Shown piece by piece: positions 53,401-64,000 of a stretch of 64,000 nt of DNA (positions within the stretch are counted from its first letter, which is position 1; the number at the start of each line of letters is the position of its first letter). This DNA comes from Epithemia pelagica. Its lineage: Eukaryota > Bacillariophyta > Bacillariophyceae > Surirellales > Surirellaceae. Under the pieces are notes generated by a model. That model ran no database searches. It was not told where the DNA came from and worked only from the letters and a program-made list of their open reading frames with translations. A program made the position numbers and the translations under genes. Location of the stretch: assembly GCA_946965045.2 (NCBI GenBank), contig OX337233.1:1612001-1676000 (forward strand). The letters run 5' to 3'.

Positions 53401-54245
53401 TTGAGCTCAAGACCATTAGTTATTGGTGTTGTGCCCCATTCCCATTTGTAGCACTGTTGTTTGTCTCATTTACTTCGTTATGAAACCAACTGTAGTCACC
53501 ATGTCGCAATGCATTTCTTCACAATTTCCACAGGAAGAGTGCTCTCATTGCGGCAGCTGACCACTTGGGGTTGTTTGAGCTCAAGACCATTAGTTATTGG
53601 TGTTGTGCCCCATTCCCATTTGTAGCACTGTTGTTTGTCTCATTTACTTCGTTATGAAACCAACTGTAGTCACCATGTCGCAATGCATTTCTTCACAATT
53701 TCCACAGGAAGAGTGCTCTCATTGCGGCAGCTGACCACTTGGGGTTGTCTTCTCTTGTTGGAGGGCTTGTTGTTCCATGGATATGCATCCAACGCTCCCA
53801 TTGCTCGTGTATACGATTCATGAAGCAATGTAGCACTGTTGTTTGTCTCATTTACTTCGTTATGAAACCAACTGTAGTCACCATGTCGCAATGCATTTCT
53901 TCACAATTTCCACAGAAAGAGTGCTCTCATTGCGGCAGCTGACCACTTGGGGTTGTCTTCTCTTGTTGGAGGGCTTGTTGTTCCATGGATATGCATCCAA
54001 CGCTCCCATTGCTCGTGTATACGATTCATGTAGCAATGTAGCACTGTTGTTTGTCTCATTTACTTCGTTATGAAACCAACTGTAGTCACCATGTCGCAAT
54101 GCATTTCTTCACAATTTCCACAGAAAGAGTGCTCTCATTGCGGCAGCTGACCACTTGGGGTTGTCTTCTCTTGTTGGAGGGCTTGTTGTTCCATGGATAT
54201 GCATCCAACGCTCCCATTGCTCGTGTATACGATTCATGAACGGCT
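53401..54245. repeat. Tandem duplications (174 and 208 bp) in a pogo transposase C-terminus
   Basis: GTAGCACTGTTG recurs at 53448, 53622, 53830 and 54038: one step of 174 bp, then two of 208 bp. The 174-bp unit lacks the 3' part (TCTTCTCTTGTTGGAGGGCT...) of the 208-bp units. Sequence is nearly identical between units (GGAAGAG/GAAAGAG, ATGAAGC/ATGTAGC). On the minus strand each unit encodes the HEQWERWMHIHG and STLPVEIVKKCIATW-type C-terminus. Confidence 0.95.
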
Positions 54246-54520
54246 TATTCACTCCGGCGTCTACCGGTTGACAAAAGACAGGTACATCCCCTCGGAATAT
54301 GCTCAACCTCAATGCCCAATTCTTGAATTTTACCAGCTACCGAAGCCATCATGTGGCACCTAATGGTACAATGTGCTCTGGTGCATTTAGCACATACGGC
54401 TTGAGCACAATGTCGACCCACATCAGCATAACCCTCTCATCCATCCAGGCATTTTCCTGGCAGGCATAGGATCATCTCGTTTGAAAATGTTGGAAATTCT
54501 CTCTTTTCAATTGGACCTTT
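53401..54520 (-). pseudogene. Pogo-like transposase relic, copy 2
   Basis: Minus-strand blocks in several frames: CQENAWMDERVMLMWVDIVLKPY (about 54460-54390), HMMASVAGKIQELGIEVEHIPRGC (about 54350-54280), CQPVDAGVNKPFMNRIHEQW (about 54265-54205), then the tandemly amplified C-terminus. The third catalytic Asp is visible in QPVDAGVNKPF; the second (LDSYRCH in the family) has been lost by a small deletion at about 54355. The N-terminal half is absent or decayed beyond 54560. Confidence 0.65.
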
Positions 54521-54571
54521 GGTTTTCCTTTGTTGACTTCCTAACATGAACTGTGCGCCTCCCGACAACGT

Positions 54572-54814
54572 CTAGTGTTTTCTTGGAGTTGTATGTAAAT
54601 GGGACTCGAGTTTGGTCCATATGTCTGCAGGGTTCAGTAAGCTTTGGACGCATACTCGTATAGCTTGAGTATCCCTTCGGTCCCTATCCCTTCGGTCCCT
54701 CTGATCTATCGGATATCCGAACCACACACTCTTCAATGCGAAATACGAGGTCAGTTGCTGTGAAATTTGACCTCGAAGTCCAAGTCGAAACGGTTCTGTT
54801 TGCTCCCTTCGCAT
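54572..54814 (-). pseudogene. Short Copia RNase H end-like fragment
   Basis: About 80 codons ending QSLLNPADIWTKLESHLHTTPRKH. The NPADIWTK phrase resembles the last block of Copia RNase H. Nothing else of a Copia element is seen here, so this is a weak call. Confidence 0.25.
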
Positions 54815-56992
54815 GTTGCGCTACTTTCTAAGTTACTTAAATTCCATTATACGTTGTTATAGAGTAGAATCTTCATAGCTAGTAAGCAACTTTGCGTCTG
54901 CTTGCTGTTTGCGATATTTCACAAATCACAATCATTTCATTTGACCCGGCAATTTCGAGTGGCTGTTTCGTAGTCCTCTTTCATCTTTAACATTGTTGAA
55001 TCCAATTGATATTCTCTCTACTCACAACGGTAATGATGGTACCACTCATTGAATGGTTGGAATACTGTATTTTGAATTTCGAGTTTACTACGAGGAATAC
55101 AAAGGAAGAATAGTGTGTACTGTCGCCCATGACGCATAAATCATTCTTGGGTTAGGCTTGGAAAGCGTGCGTGGTAAAACTTCTCTTCGATCATGAGGGC
55201 AAGTTACATAACACATTATAATCAATTGTTTTTCCAACGTTACTCAGGATCGTGGATGCAAAGAGTTCTTGCAAAAGTCGTCATATTCAAGATACACAAA
55301 AATATTTGGTGGATGGAAACCTTCCTGGTAGGTACGCAAAGTCATGTGGGGAGAGTGGTACCGGGATTTTCCCTCCAACGACTTTGGTTGAATCGTATGT
55401 GGTAAGTTTCTATCTTTCTAGAGGAGAGCAATCTCGCTTGTAGAATCTATCTATCTATAATCCCTTTGCTCACTTAAATCGTGATATACCCGCCACCATG
55501 CCATTCTCCAGAGGCACAGCAACTTGCAGGGCAATCTAATTCTCAATGTTTTACCTGGTAGTTCAGGACATCCCGCAACATGCTTAGTAGTGCTACTTTT
55601 AGTGTGTATCACGCTTAACATGTTTACTTTCTGTATCATTTGATATGTTCGGCACATTATGGAAAACAAAACACGAATTCGACTAGCTTGAGGATAGTGA
55701 ACGAGACAGATGTTGTCAGGTCCAAGTGTTCTTCTGTCAGCTTGTCTTTTGCAGTTCGTTCTAACGTTGGCTGCGAGTTGGTTTGGGATCATCAGAACGG
55801 TTGTTGAGATGTCATGATTTTTCTAGACGAACCGGACCGGGAAAATGAGGGAGGAGTGTAACATAAGATGTGATGTAATTGACTCGTGGTAGTTAGCTAC
55901 CGGGTGGTGATGGGCTAAGATATTATTCTCAGTGCATCGTATTTGTCTAGCTACGTACGACAGGTCAATTTCAAATATTATTATTGTGGATCTCTCTATT
56001 CCGGTCCGCATACCCACTAAGAAGGTGTATCTCTATAGGCCAGCAGAGATGTCATCACAAGCCAACTGCCCTGAAAGAGAGACCAAAGACATCTAAATCT
56101 CCTCAACGAACCTCACCACAAGATCAAGCTCTGCAAAAAACCTTCCCATCCTTTAATTCTTGCTCTAAGAAAAATTACTCGCCCCTCACATGTTTTGGCT
56201 TGATGGATTGATCAAATGATACCCATACGTGCTTCTCGAAGGGGAGGTTATGGCCTAGCCCACAAGAATGTTTAGATGAATGATTTGTGACATATCATGA
56301 AAAGTGTTTGGGTCAGGAACAAGTAAAGTAAGGCTGAGAGCGTTTCAAAAGTCTGGAGGTGACCCCTTATAATTTTATCTTTTATCGCTCTACTTTTGAT
56401 CAGTTTATCAGACCCATTGGTCATTAGCACCATGGAAATTGCAAGGCCTCAGAAGGCACAGAACATCCAGGTCGACCCTCATTTCATGACACATGAATCG
56501 ACCTCCGTGCGGCTTGGGTTGGAAGAGTGACCGGAATCGATGCACCATGGTCTCGTTTGCGGAAACAGATCGCTCACTCCGGGATGCGTTGTCCGTTACT
56601 GCATAGTGTGTCACAATCACGGGAACCACGGTTCACGGACGCATGATCCACACTAATCCGCTAGGGGAACATAATGCAAAACCGACCTGTGATATTTCTA
56701 CTCTATTTCGTAGGAGACGATAAAAGGGGCGATGTTTTGTTTGTTCACGGGAACCACGGTTCACGGACGCATGATCCACACTAATCCGCTAGGGGAACAT
56801 AATGCAAAACCGACCTGTGATATTTCTACTCTATTTCGTAGGAGACGATAAAGTAGGGGCGATGTTTCGTTTGTTTTGTTTATATTACGAGCTTTCTACT
56901 TCTTAAAATGAATATAGCACAAGAAGAAGGTATTCATTCACCTGAGTCTTGCCTTGGAGACCGCAAGACGTGCTGTGGTCCCTATATTCCCA
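54815..56992. other. Long non-coding stretch with LTR-like remnants
   Basis: No convincing gene over 2.2 kb. Two items stand out. At about 55840-56060 a purine tract AAAATGAGGGAGGAG is followed by TGTAACATAAG..., as at the junction of a Copia 3' end and LTR; this may be a solo LTR. At 56617-56872 a 128-bp unit (TCACGGGAACCACGGTTCAC at 56617 and 56745) is duplicated in tandem, next to the probable Copia-3 LTR whose outer end TGTGGGAATATAG (minus strand) is at about 56992. A small ORF at 55252-55443 is unremarkable. Confidence 0.45.
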
Positions 56993-58075
56993 CACTCCCT
57001 CCCATTAGCGACTTGCCAGGTTACCAACCTTGAATAGTTTTGCAAAACTTGAGCAAAGTAGCTTCATCCAGAGGTTTGGTGAGGAGATCTGCCATTTGAT
57101 CTGTTGTTTTCATTGCGACAATGGTCAGTTGGTCGAGGTACAAGTGGAAGTGGTGGATTTAGTTGTTGAGATGCTTTGTTCTGGGTCTGTATTTTGGGAG
57201 CTTGGCCATTTCCAATGCTCCTCCTCCACTGTTGTCTTCAAAAATACCTTGTAATGGATTTGTGGTGGTTCCAATGCAATCTTGATGCCTTGGTTGCTTT
57301 GGGATACCCTGTGTGACCTTGGAACTTTCCAATGCTTTCTTGATTCATGGTTGTGCAGTTCCAGGTCCTTGGTTTGACAAATTGTTTTCTATCAAGCTGT
57401 CGCATGGCCTCATTCAGTCAGGACTGGCACTTGCTGCAAAGGCCATGGGTTGTTCCAGTTGCTGTTGGAGGTGGAACTGTTGTTCTGCTGTTGGTTCGAC
57501 CTCATTGTCGTCTTGGTCAACCATCACCTCCCCATGCCACAATGTCTTGATGTCTTTGTTGAGTACCTTCCTCATATCTGGGAGTGTTGTGAATGATTCG
57601 ACCACTTCTCATTTGGCGCTGTGTCGGACCTGTTGTGACTGCCGTTGGGGCAGCTTCAACATGTGGTTGTGGTGGTTGTATGTTGGGAAGTCCACCTCCC
57701 TCATGCATCAGCATGATGGGTTCCAGGTTGGCTGGTTCCAGGACATTGTTGTTGTCCTCTAAAAGTTGTAGTGGGTCTGTGTCGATTGGTGCACCTGTGT
57801 GGGTGCGCGCATGGGATGCAAGAGATTGCCTCCCTCAGTCAAGTCAGCGTTGATCTTGCAAGTATTCTTTCTCTTAATCGCGAGGCCAATGAGATACTTC
57901 CACTCTGGCTCAGGTGCATCGAAGTTGGTTGCTTTTCCAGAGACTGGTCTCTCAAAAAAGTCATCATGCTTGATGTGAAACTGAGGGGATGTATGACCTG
58001 CCCTTGGGTTTAGGATCAAGCTTATTGATCTTGCATGGTTCGGTGAAGGTCCCAAGTAGACGCCCATTCTTGCTC
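56993..58075 (-). pseudogene. pol: Copia-3: internally deleted remnant
   Basis: The minus-strand order is post-integrase block (GVYLGPSPNHARSISLILNP, HTSPQFHIKHDDFFE; 58067-57900), linker (TQRQMRSGRIIHNTPRYEEG; about 57630), then directly RNase H end (FEDNSGGGALEMAKLPKYRP at about 57240-57180 and MKTTDQMADLLTKPLDEATLL at about 57110-57050). Nearly all of the reverse transcriptase is missing, so a deletion lies between about 57400 and 57260. A purine tract GGGAGGGAG and TGTGGGAATATAG at 57003-56980 mark the start of the 3' LTR. Integrase and gag are not present upstream. Confidence 0.7.
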
Positions 58076-58960
58076 ACGTTAGTGTTACAATTCTTTCTGA
58101 ATCGTAGGGACATTGATGCTCGGTAGAGCAGACAATCAGGTAGGTCACCAACCGATACAAGCTTCTCAGGGTCAGAGAAGCAAGCAAGTCGAAGTCTATC
58201 AGAAGGATAGTCGGGACACAAAAGAGGATGTGATAAATGGTGATATTGTTAGATTGTGTGTTGATTACTACGATAGGTCTACGTGAAATGTTCGGTCCTG
58301 CCAAGGGTCATGTGTCATAGGTTCTTGGCGGCAACAGGTTTGGAATAGTTGGAGTCGATTCATGTGATGTATATGACATGTATATGTGGGCGGATAACAT
58401 ATACAGGGTCAACAGCTCTTGCTTTGGGTTGGCATAGTTGTTTTCATGGCGCGCAGCTTGTTGACAATTTGGAGATTGTGGGAATGGAAATATGGTCTCG
58501 CGTGATCGTGTGTCGTGCTTGGGATACTTAGACCGTTGGATCGGATAGATGCCGATAGCGCTCGGATGTCGCTTGGGCGCGCTCGATGATTTCGGGCGCG
58601 TACGCTTAGGGCGTTAGTATAATGTCCGAGCAACGGCCAAATTTATGTCCGTTGTAATACCGCACGACCCAGTTTAGTCTTGAGAGTGAGTTCGTCAATC
58701 TATTCTCACTTTTCATGATTTGCGAAGAAATATAGGTCGATATAGCGCGAAGCTAGGGAACATAGCTCGAAGCTAGATGGCATGATGCGATAGCACGAGG
58801 CTATGTGACATGGGGAATCGATGAGATGTAGAATCTAACCACCATAGACGGTGAGAATTCTAACAGTTAGTGCTGGGCACTTGGCAGGGAGATGGTGACT
58901 GGCACGTACCGGGCAGCACACTTTTTCTAGAGATCGACCATGGCGCGCAAATTGTTCGTT
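58076..58960. other. Non-coding, short internal repeats
   Basis: No gene recognised. At 58735-58800 the words CGAAGCTAG and GATAGC recur three or four times (GCGCGAAGCTAGGGAACATAG, CTCGAAGCTAGATGGCATGATG). This could be part of an LTR, but no partner was found. Confidence 0.45.
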
Positions 58961-59080
58961 CAACCCTCACCCCTTACCACCAAAACCTTTTTCACAATTG
59001 GCAAGCCAACGACCTCAACCCTCACCCCTTACCACCAAAACCTTTTTCACAATTGGCAGGCCAACGACCTCAACCTCTTT
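58961..59080. repeat. 55-bp tandem duplication
   Basis: CAACCCTCACCCCTTACCAC begins at 58961 and 59016, with CAACCTC at 59071 starting a third, lost unit. The two full units differ at one base (GGCAAGCC/GGCAGGCC). Confidence 0.95.
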
Positions 59081-59109
59081 AACACACCTTCCGCAGTGCC
59101 TTCGCTGCA

Positions 59110-59736
59110 TTGTCTTCCCTCCAGGTTTCCATCTGTGTAGTATCTACTTCAACGGTGGCGCTCCATCAGAGCCCGAGGGCGCATTGTGGACGCATTGGAA
59201 TCGAAAGGAAAAGCAGACGGTGGAACTCAATGCCATGGGCCAGTGGAAATGACACCAAAACAATCCCAACCTTAGATTCTTCGTCTTCACCACAACATAA
59301 CAGATTGGACCCTTCCCTTGCAACAACTGCACATTCGTCAGAGACTGGCAACGTGCCACATCTTGGAGAAACAGTCGACCACCAAAGCACCCCTGCTGAA
59401 AGTAACCGACAGTTGCTATCAGTCGTATCAGTTTGTGAGCAAAATTACCAACAACAACAGAAGACCCTTGTGGCCATGTGCTATGGTCTCCAAGGCGAGG
59501 CAAATAGACACTTTTGTGATCCTAGGGAAGACCCGGTGTACAAGAAAGCAAAGAACAAGCAGCAACTCTTCCCATCGGCTGAAGATTATAAACACAAAGT
59601 TCTTCGCAGAAACCGTGTCGAGGAGTGTGGGGTTCGACATCGTGGGGCGACTGCTGAGCTTCGGTACTTGGATGAAGGGGCATCACAATTGATGGAAGAG
59701 GATGGTTGCCGATTTCTAAAGGGACAAAGGGATTGA
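59110..59736 (+). CDS. Hypothetical ORF, Ser/Thr/Gln-rich
   Basis: An open frame of about 208 codons with no ATG at its left limit (59110); the first ATG inside it is at MPWASGNDTKT (about 59232), which would give some 167 residues. Composition is polar, with QNYQQQQKTLVAM and a charged C-terminal half (YKKAKNKQQLF, KVLRRNRVEECGVRHRG, QLMEEDGCRFLKGQRD). No family recognised; it may be a fragment of a mobile-element protein. No stop or shift is seen inside. Confidence 0.3.
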   Translation: MSSLQVSICVVSTSTVALHQSPRAHCGRIGIERKSRRWNSMPWASGNDTKTIPTLDSSSSPQHNRLDPSLATTAHSSETGNVPHLGETVDHQSTPAESNRQLLSVVSVCEQNYQQQQKTLVAMCYGLQGEANRHFCDPREDPVYKKAKNKQQLFPSAEDYKHKVLRRNRVEECGVRHRGATAELRYLDEGASQLMEEDGCRFLKGQRD

Positions 59737-60417
59737 AACCATATTGGGTGTTCCAAGATGGGGCAGATGGTTTGCAGAGATACGGCAGAAAAGGTAGCAG
59801 GTTGCAGGGTTTGTGAAGAAATAATTCCAGATATTGTTCATTGAATTTGGAAATTGACGAAGGAAAAATGAATGGAATTTGTTGATCATCATGGGGGAAA
59901 GATTTGCTCGGAAAAGCTGGTCAAAGTAGATCGCAGCTGCTAAGACAAATTTTTGATGTGTGAACAGGGCATCGGCTGCCCTTTGAGGGGGAGGAGTACT
60001 AAAGGACAAGATGTGAAAAATTGGTCAAGGGACTTGTGACAAGTCACATGTTTGTTGTCTGAATTGCCAGAAGAGGGGTATGGAAGAGTTCAAGACGAGA
60101 CGAATAAGAACAACTTTACGCAAACGGTGTTCAATGATCGGCAACATTCTCCAAGCTCTCCAAAATTTTGCATGTATCAACTCAAGTCCAGATAAAACCC
60201 CTCTCTCAGCAGAAGGTCTTAAATTACGAAAATCAGTTTGTCTTTTGACCGATTTTGCATAATCAATGATGAAATTTAACAACTACACCTCTCGTCTAGG
60301 ACAATCGTCCTCATCACAGTCGTCGGCTAGAGAACTAGAAGTTCCACAACCTCTGTCTAATGCAATGGGAATGGATACTCTGGTGTCACAATTTTCCCAG
60401 CTCATCAAACACAATCA
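59737..60417. other. Intergenic, only short ORFs
   Basis: Nothing recognised. A short Ser/Gln-rich ORF (60266 onward, YTSRLGQSSSSQSSAREL) runs into the duplicated pogo fragment at 60418. Confidence 0.4.
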
Positions 60418-61113
60418 AGTACAGTGCACATGCGCAAATCCACGAGCGACACAAAACGTGCAACATTTGCCATGACGGTCACAGCATCCGGGAAGGTCCT
60501 CAAGCTAATGCTTATTTTCAAGGGAAAATGTCAGGGCCGGATTGTAGCAAAAGAATTCCCAACATTCCCTGACAGTTGCATTTATGCCTGTCAGGAACTT
60601 GGATGGACAAGAAATGTATGTTTTTGTTAAGATGGTGAACAAAGCGTTGATATCAAAAGGGAAAAAATAAGATTATGGGTTCTGCTTTCCTTTGACGACG
60701 TCAGCCCAACTAGCTTGTTTTCGCATTGTCTTTGTTTCACGAGTTCTCTGGCGAGCGTCGTTAACGCGCCGGGCGACTATCTCATTACTTTCTTCCGTCT
60801 CTTGTGTCTCATTTCCAACACCCCCCACTCCTGAGATCAAGGGAACCAAGATGTCGCGGAGCTCACGGAAATGGGCCACGTCTCGATGTTCTTTTGTCAG
60901 CGAGTTGGCTGGGTTGACTTTCCCAGGGATATGATGCACGGCAATTTCTTGGTCGCGGATGGCATCTCGAACAGCAATTTCGCGCATGTTAAGATGGCGT
61001 AATCGCTTAGTAATAGCCCCTGTACTACTCCAATCAACGGCCCCTTTGTTGTCGTTGAAGATAGGAATAGGATGGGCAGTGGATGGAAGTAGGTTCATCT
61101 CGTCCATCAGATA
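60418..61113. repeat. Duplicated pogo/Copia-2 junction segment
   Basis: This is nearly identical to 15471-16171. It contains a pogo transposase piece (MRKSTSDTKRATFAMTVTASGK, 60425-60624), a Copia-2 LTR (60625-60820), the purine tract and the end of RNase H on the minus strand (61113-60673). Differences are few: CTCAAGCTAATG versus CTCAAGCCAATG, a short rearrangement at GCATTTATGCCTGTCAGGAAC, and one A-run change in the LTR. It is a copy of an already nested locus. Confidence 0.93.
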
Positions 61114-61897
61114 AATGTTCCAAAATTCCAAATAAGGCACTTAATTTCTATATCGCCTTGGATTTTAACGAGTGGTGTGAAAGCGCCACCGGAGGTAGTG
61201 GTGCTGCCGGACGGTTCAACTGGGCACACGTCCAAGGGGAATTCACCTGGTTTGGACGAAGACAGCGAGTAAGGAGAGATGAGAAACGAGATGGAGGAGA
61301 TGGGGGAGTTGATTACAGAGTTGGATTCGATTGCAGGACATCAAGTGGAGATGGCAGAGGTTATGAAGGAGTTGGGATGGATGGTGGAGCGACAGGTGGA
61401 GATAGCGGATAGACTGCATCAACTGAAACTGTTGGCCGAGACGAGGTTGCAGCGCGCACGGGACGTCGTATGTAAAAGGAGACGGCACGGGAGACCTGGA
61501 GCCGGATGGGCAAGGGCCAGATGGGAGAGACGGCGAGACTCCACAGAGTCGATCTGACAGCGGAACTCCCCGCGGTCGATGGAGATGGCGAGTTGCACGA
61601 AAGTCAGTCGGTGGGGTGAGTCCGCGAGGACGACGGGTCAGTCGGGGTTCTCGAGACAGCAGCGGAAGACCTGTGGTGGGTGACAGGGTGAGAGTGTTGA
61701 ACCCGGTTGATCCACAGCGGGGAAAAGAAAGGAGCAGTGCAGATCATTACTGTCCTTATCTCCTCCTTACTGAGTACCAACTATAAGGATGGAACAATTT
61801 ATCGTCCCGAACCTCAGTATGTAACCTGTTTCCGTGAGAGTGCCAAGAAACAACTCTTCGCTCCATACCAATCTACATGAAAAACATTGATCAATGT
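61114..61897 (+). pseudogene. Retroelement-like fragment with coiled coil
   Basis: After the duplicated segment one frame reads LNFYIALDFNEWCESATGG...RFNWAHVQGEFTWFGRRQRV; another (61279-61557) gives a coiled coil (MRNEMEEMGELITELDSIAG, VEMAEVMKELGWMVERQ); a later frame has VVGDRVRVLNPVDPQRGKE (about 61675-61730), a KOW-like phrase I have seen in diatom gag-like proteins. Arg/Gly-rich in between. Probably a decayed gag, but unproven. Confidence 0.3.
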
Positions 61898-64000
61898 TTA
61901 AGAATCGGCAGGGTTGGTCTTTCCATCTTTCCAGTAGAATGCAACATACTTTGCCGCGATGGCTTCACGAACTCGGTGGTATGACAGAAGATGGTGTCTC
62001 TTGGATAGTATGGAATGAGGAACGGTTGCATTGAGCACAACAGATCTGTTATCTCCGTACATGTAACTTCGCTCTCGGATAGGTACTCCAAGGTAGCGGA
62101 GAGAATGTCGTAATTCTGTAATCTGATCTATTGCTGTCCTTGCAGCCACAAACTCGGATCCATAGGTAGCAGTTTCCACCGTGCTCTGTCTCTTGCTGTA
62201 CCAGTCAATAGGTGTTCCGTTCAACAAATGTAGAACAGCAGTGACGGATTTACCAGTGACTATGTCATGCATGAGATTGGCATCAACATAATGAGTTGTG
62301 GTAACATAGCGGCCAAGAGGTGTTGGGCAGTCTTCAGGAATACGTTCACTTGCATTCGGATAGACAGTGCGAGTCCAATCAAATTCTTGGGTAGGAAGAC
62401 TTGAATAATCGGGCTCTCCAATCCTAAATCTGATTGCGCCTTCTGGGAGATGTGCAAGGTATCCATAGATACGCTTGGCTCTATCAAGATGTCCTTTCCT
62501 CGGAGCAGCACGAAAGCGTGATAGCGTCATTGTAGCGGTGAAGACGTCGAAACGACCAATAGTGATCACCCATTGGAGTTGTCCAATCAGAGTTTGGAAA
62601 TGGCTAGTACCTTCTTCATCAAGGAGTTCAGAATCATCCAATTCAGGATGGTCTCCACCAATAAGAGGTGTTTTGGCTTTCTTGGGTTTCTCCTTGAAGA
62701 TTCGTTCGAAAGTGTCCATCATCTTACCAATGTAGCGTCTTGGATCTGCTACTAATGTTCAATCAGAATCCTTGGTGTAACAACATCCCAAGTGAAAATC
62801 AATAGGTCCATCTCCTTTGAGTTTGAAGTTGTATTTCTCCTTCAGGATCTTGCAGATATTCCCAGGATCAGTAGAAATAATGGCTAAGTCATCAACGTAT
62901 ACGGCAATGTATTCGTAACAGTCTTCTCCAGGTGCCTTCCTCATCCAGATATCCGGATCTGCTTTGCTTGGTGAAAATCCCATGTCTGTCAAAACATCGA
63001 ATAAGACATCATGCCAGCGTGCGCCTGATGACTTCAATCCATAAAGTGCCTTGTATATAATCAGGATGTGACCTTCTAATTCCTTGAATTCAGGTCCTGC
63101 GACAATGAAAATTTTCTCCCCTGTCAAGGCTTCCAGATATGCGTTTCCAATATCTGCTCCCCATATTTCCAAGTCATTCAAAGTACCCAGGAATAAGGCA
63201 ATGCGGAGGTTGCGAATGGAAACAACACCTGAATAGATTGTCTCAACAGGTTCTTTTGTGAGATGTCCATCTGCGACAAGTCTTGCTTTATGTCGTCCAT
63301 CATGTTTTACGTCAAAGACAAGATGTACACGTATCTTATGATATCCTTCAGGTGCATTGGATACTTTCCCTTTAATGAAGATGGCTTTCCCAAAATCCTT
63401 GAATGTCTTGTAGGACTGGATCTGTGACAATTCTAATTCTGTTGCATCTTGCCACTTTGTGTTGCCATGTTGTTTATCAAGAGCGACAGCTTCCTCATAA
63501 TTGCGTGGTACTTGGAATCCAAACTTATACTTGACGGAATGGTGAACTTGTTTAATCCTTGACTGTTTGGCTGCTCGAATGAGACGTTTGCTTGTTTTGA
63601 CATAACGTTTCAAATGCTTCCATCCAGGTTCGTTGAGTAAATCATGTTTCTTTCCATAAATTGCTACAGTGATCGGATCATCATTGGCGATGAGTGATAA
63701 AGGTTCATAGGTAGTCTCCCCAGTTTCCCAATCAACAAGCAAATTATATTTGCTCCCCTTGTAATCTGGATCAGTTGTGTTCAGTGGACCTTGATGGGCA
63801 ATGACGTCCCTGAACCTGAAAAGATTATCTCCAGAGGTTTGAGCTTGGTTATCTCGTTCGATATACTCCATGAGTTGATTATAGGATATCATCTCATCAA
63901 CATCAGAACTTGTCTTTCGGTAGATGTACTTGACACGTTCTTCCTGTTTCGTTGCTTCTTCATTAAGATCAATGACTCGTTTGATGACACGTGCACGGTG
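61898..64000 (-). pseudogene. pol: Copia-4 pol: reverse transcriptase and RNase H, 5' end outside window
   Basis: The frame is open to the right edge (64000) and runs to TAA 61898-61900, broken only by TGA 62759-62761 (context KDSD-stop-TLVADPRRYIG, former Gly codon GGA). Reverse transcriptase blocks: HKARLVADGHLT, GADIGNAYLEA, YKALYGLKSSGARWHD and the catalytic YVDD in IAVYVDDLAII (about 62895). RNase H: HYVDANLMHD, IDWYSKRQSTVETATYGSEF and YGDNRSVV, ending NPADS, where relatives continue 'NPADILSKHW', so the C-terminus is truncated by about 25-30 residues. No LTR is seen to the left. Confidence 0.85.

Noticed and set aside
53635-54239. Repeated 62-codon plus-strand ORFs and 73-codon minus-strand ORFs
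   Set aside because: Products of the 208-bp tandem units in a transposase relic.

Overview
The window reads as nuclear DNA from a eukaryote with a very transposon-rich genome, most likely a diatom and perhaps a large-genome pennate such as Seminavis. This is inferred from the protein families: Copia gag proteins with the diatom-style Trp-Cys...His...Trp...Cys motif, a diatom-type non-LTR reverse transcriptase, Crypton-like, pogo, hAT, PIF/Harbinger, mariner and Mutator (MULE) transposases, a eukaryotic tRNA-Ile(AAT) and a GT-AG intron. There are no bacterial operons, ribosome-binding sites or CRISPR arrays. Coding sequence is mostly broken, and many breaks can be placed to a single stop codon, homopolymer or inserted element.

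Layout. 1-2970: the only clearly non-mobile part, the 3' end of a long low-complexity coiled-coil gene and a tRNA-Ile. 3.3-12.3 kb: a Crypton-like tyrosine-recombinase relic split by a Copia element (Copia-1, identical LTRs, perfect 5-bp target duplication) whose protease segment has been amplified four-fold. 12.6-14.6 kb: DNA-transposon relics and a nested palindrome. 14.8-22.1 kb: a pogo transposase gene split by an older minus-strand Copia (Copia-2), followed by a convergent accessory gene. 22.7-24.1 kb: non-LTR reverse transcriptase relic. 24.6-28.9 kb: two divergent unknown genes, one split by a complete hAT element with 8-bp duplications. 29.2-32.1 kb: a DUF6729-type DDE transposase. 32.1-36.6 kb: a 2OG-Fe(II) dioxygenase-like gene convergent with a nearly intact MULE transposase. 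37.0-38.5 kb: zinc-rich and recombinase-like fragments. 38.8-40.8 kb: a complete mariner element in one copy of a duplicated sequence. 41.2-51.1 kb: a second MULE plus dioxygenase locus in opposite orientation, with a peptidase-like gene upstream and a complete Harbinger element inside the dioxygenase gene. 51.2-54.5 kb: tandem repeats, a SINE with target duplications, a reverse transcriptase relic and a second pogo plus accessory-gene relic. 54.5-61.8 kb: mostly decayed sequence, a deleted Copia-3, and a copy of the pogo/Copia-2 junction. 61.9-64.0 kb: Copia-4 pol, running off the right edge.

The most interesting signal is the repeated convergent pairing of a Mutator-type transposase with a double-stranded beta-helix dioxygenase (32.1-36.6 kb and 43.5-51.1 kb). 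It suggests a mobile-element family that carries its own oxygenase, conceptually like the TET/JBP genes carried by fungal KDZ transposons but with another transposase class. Second are the pogo family's conserved accessory gene and an RNase H1-type hybrid-binding domain in the Copia-2 gag region. All functional statements are read from motifs; no database search or alignment was run.
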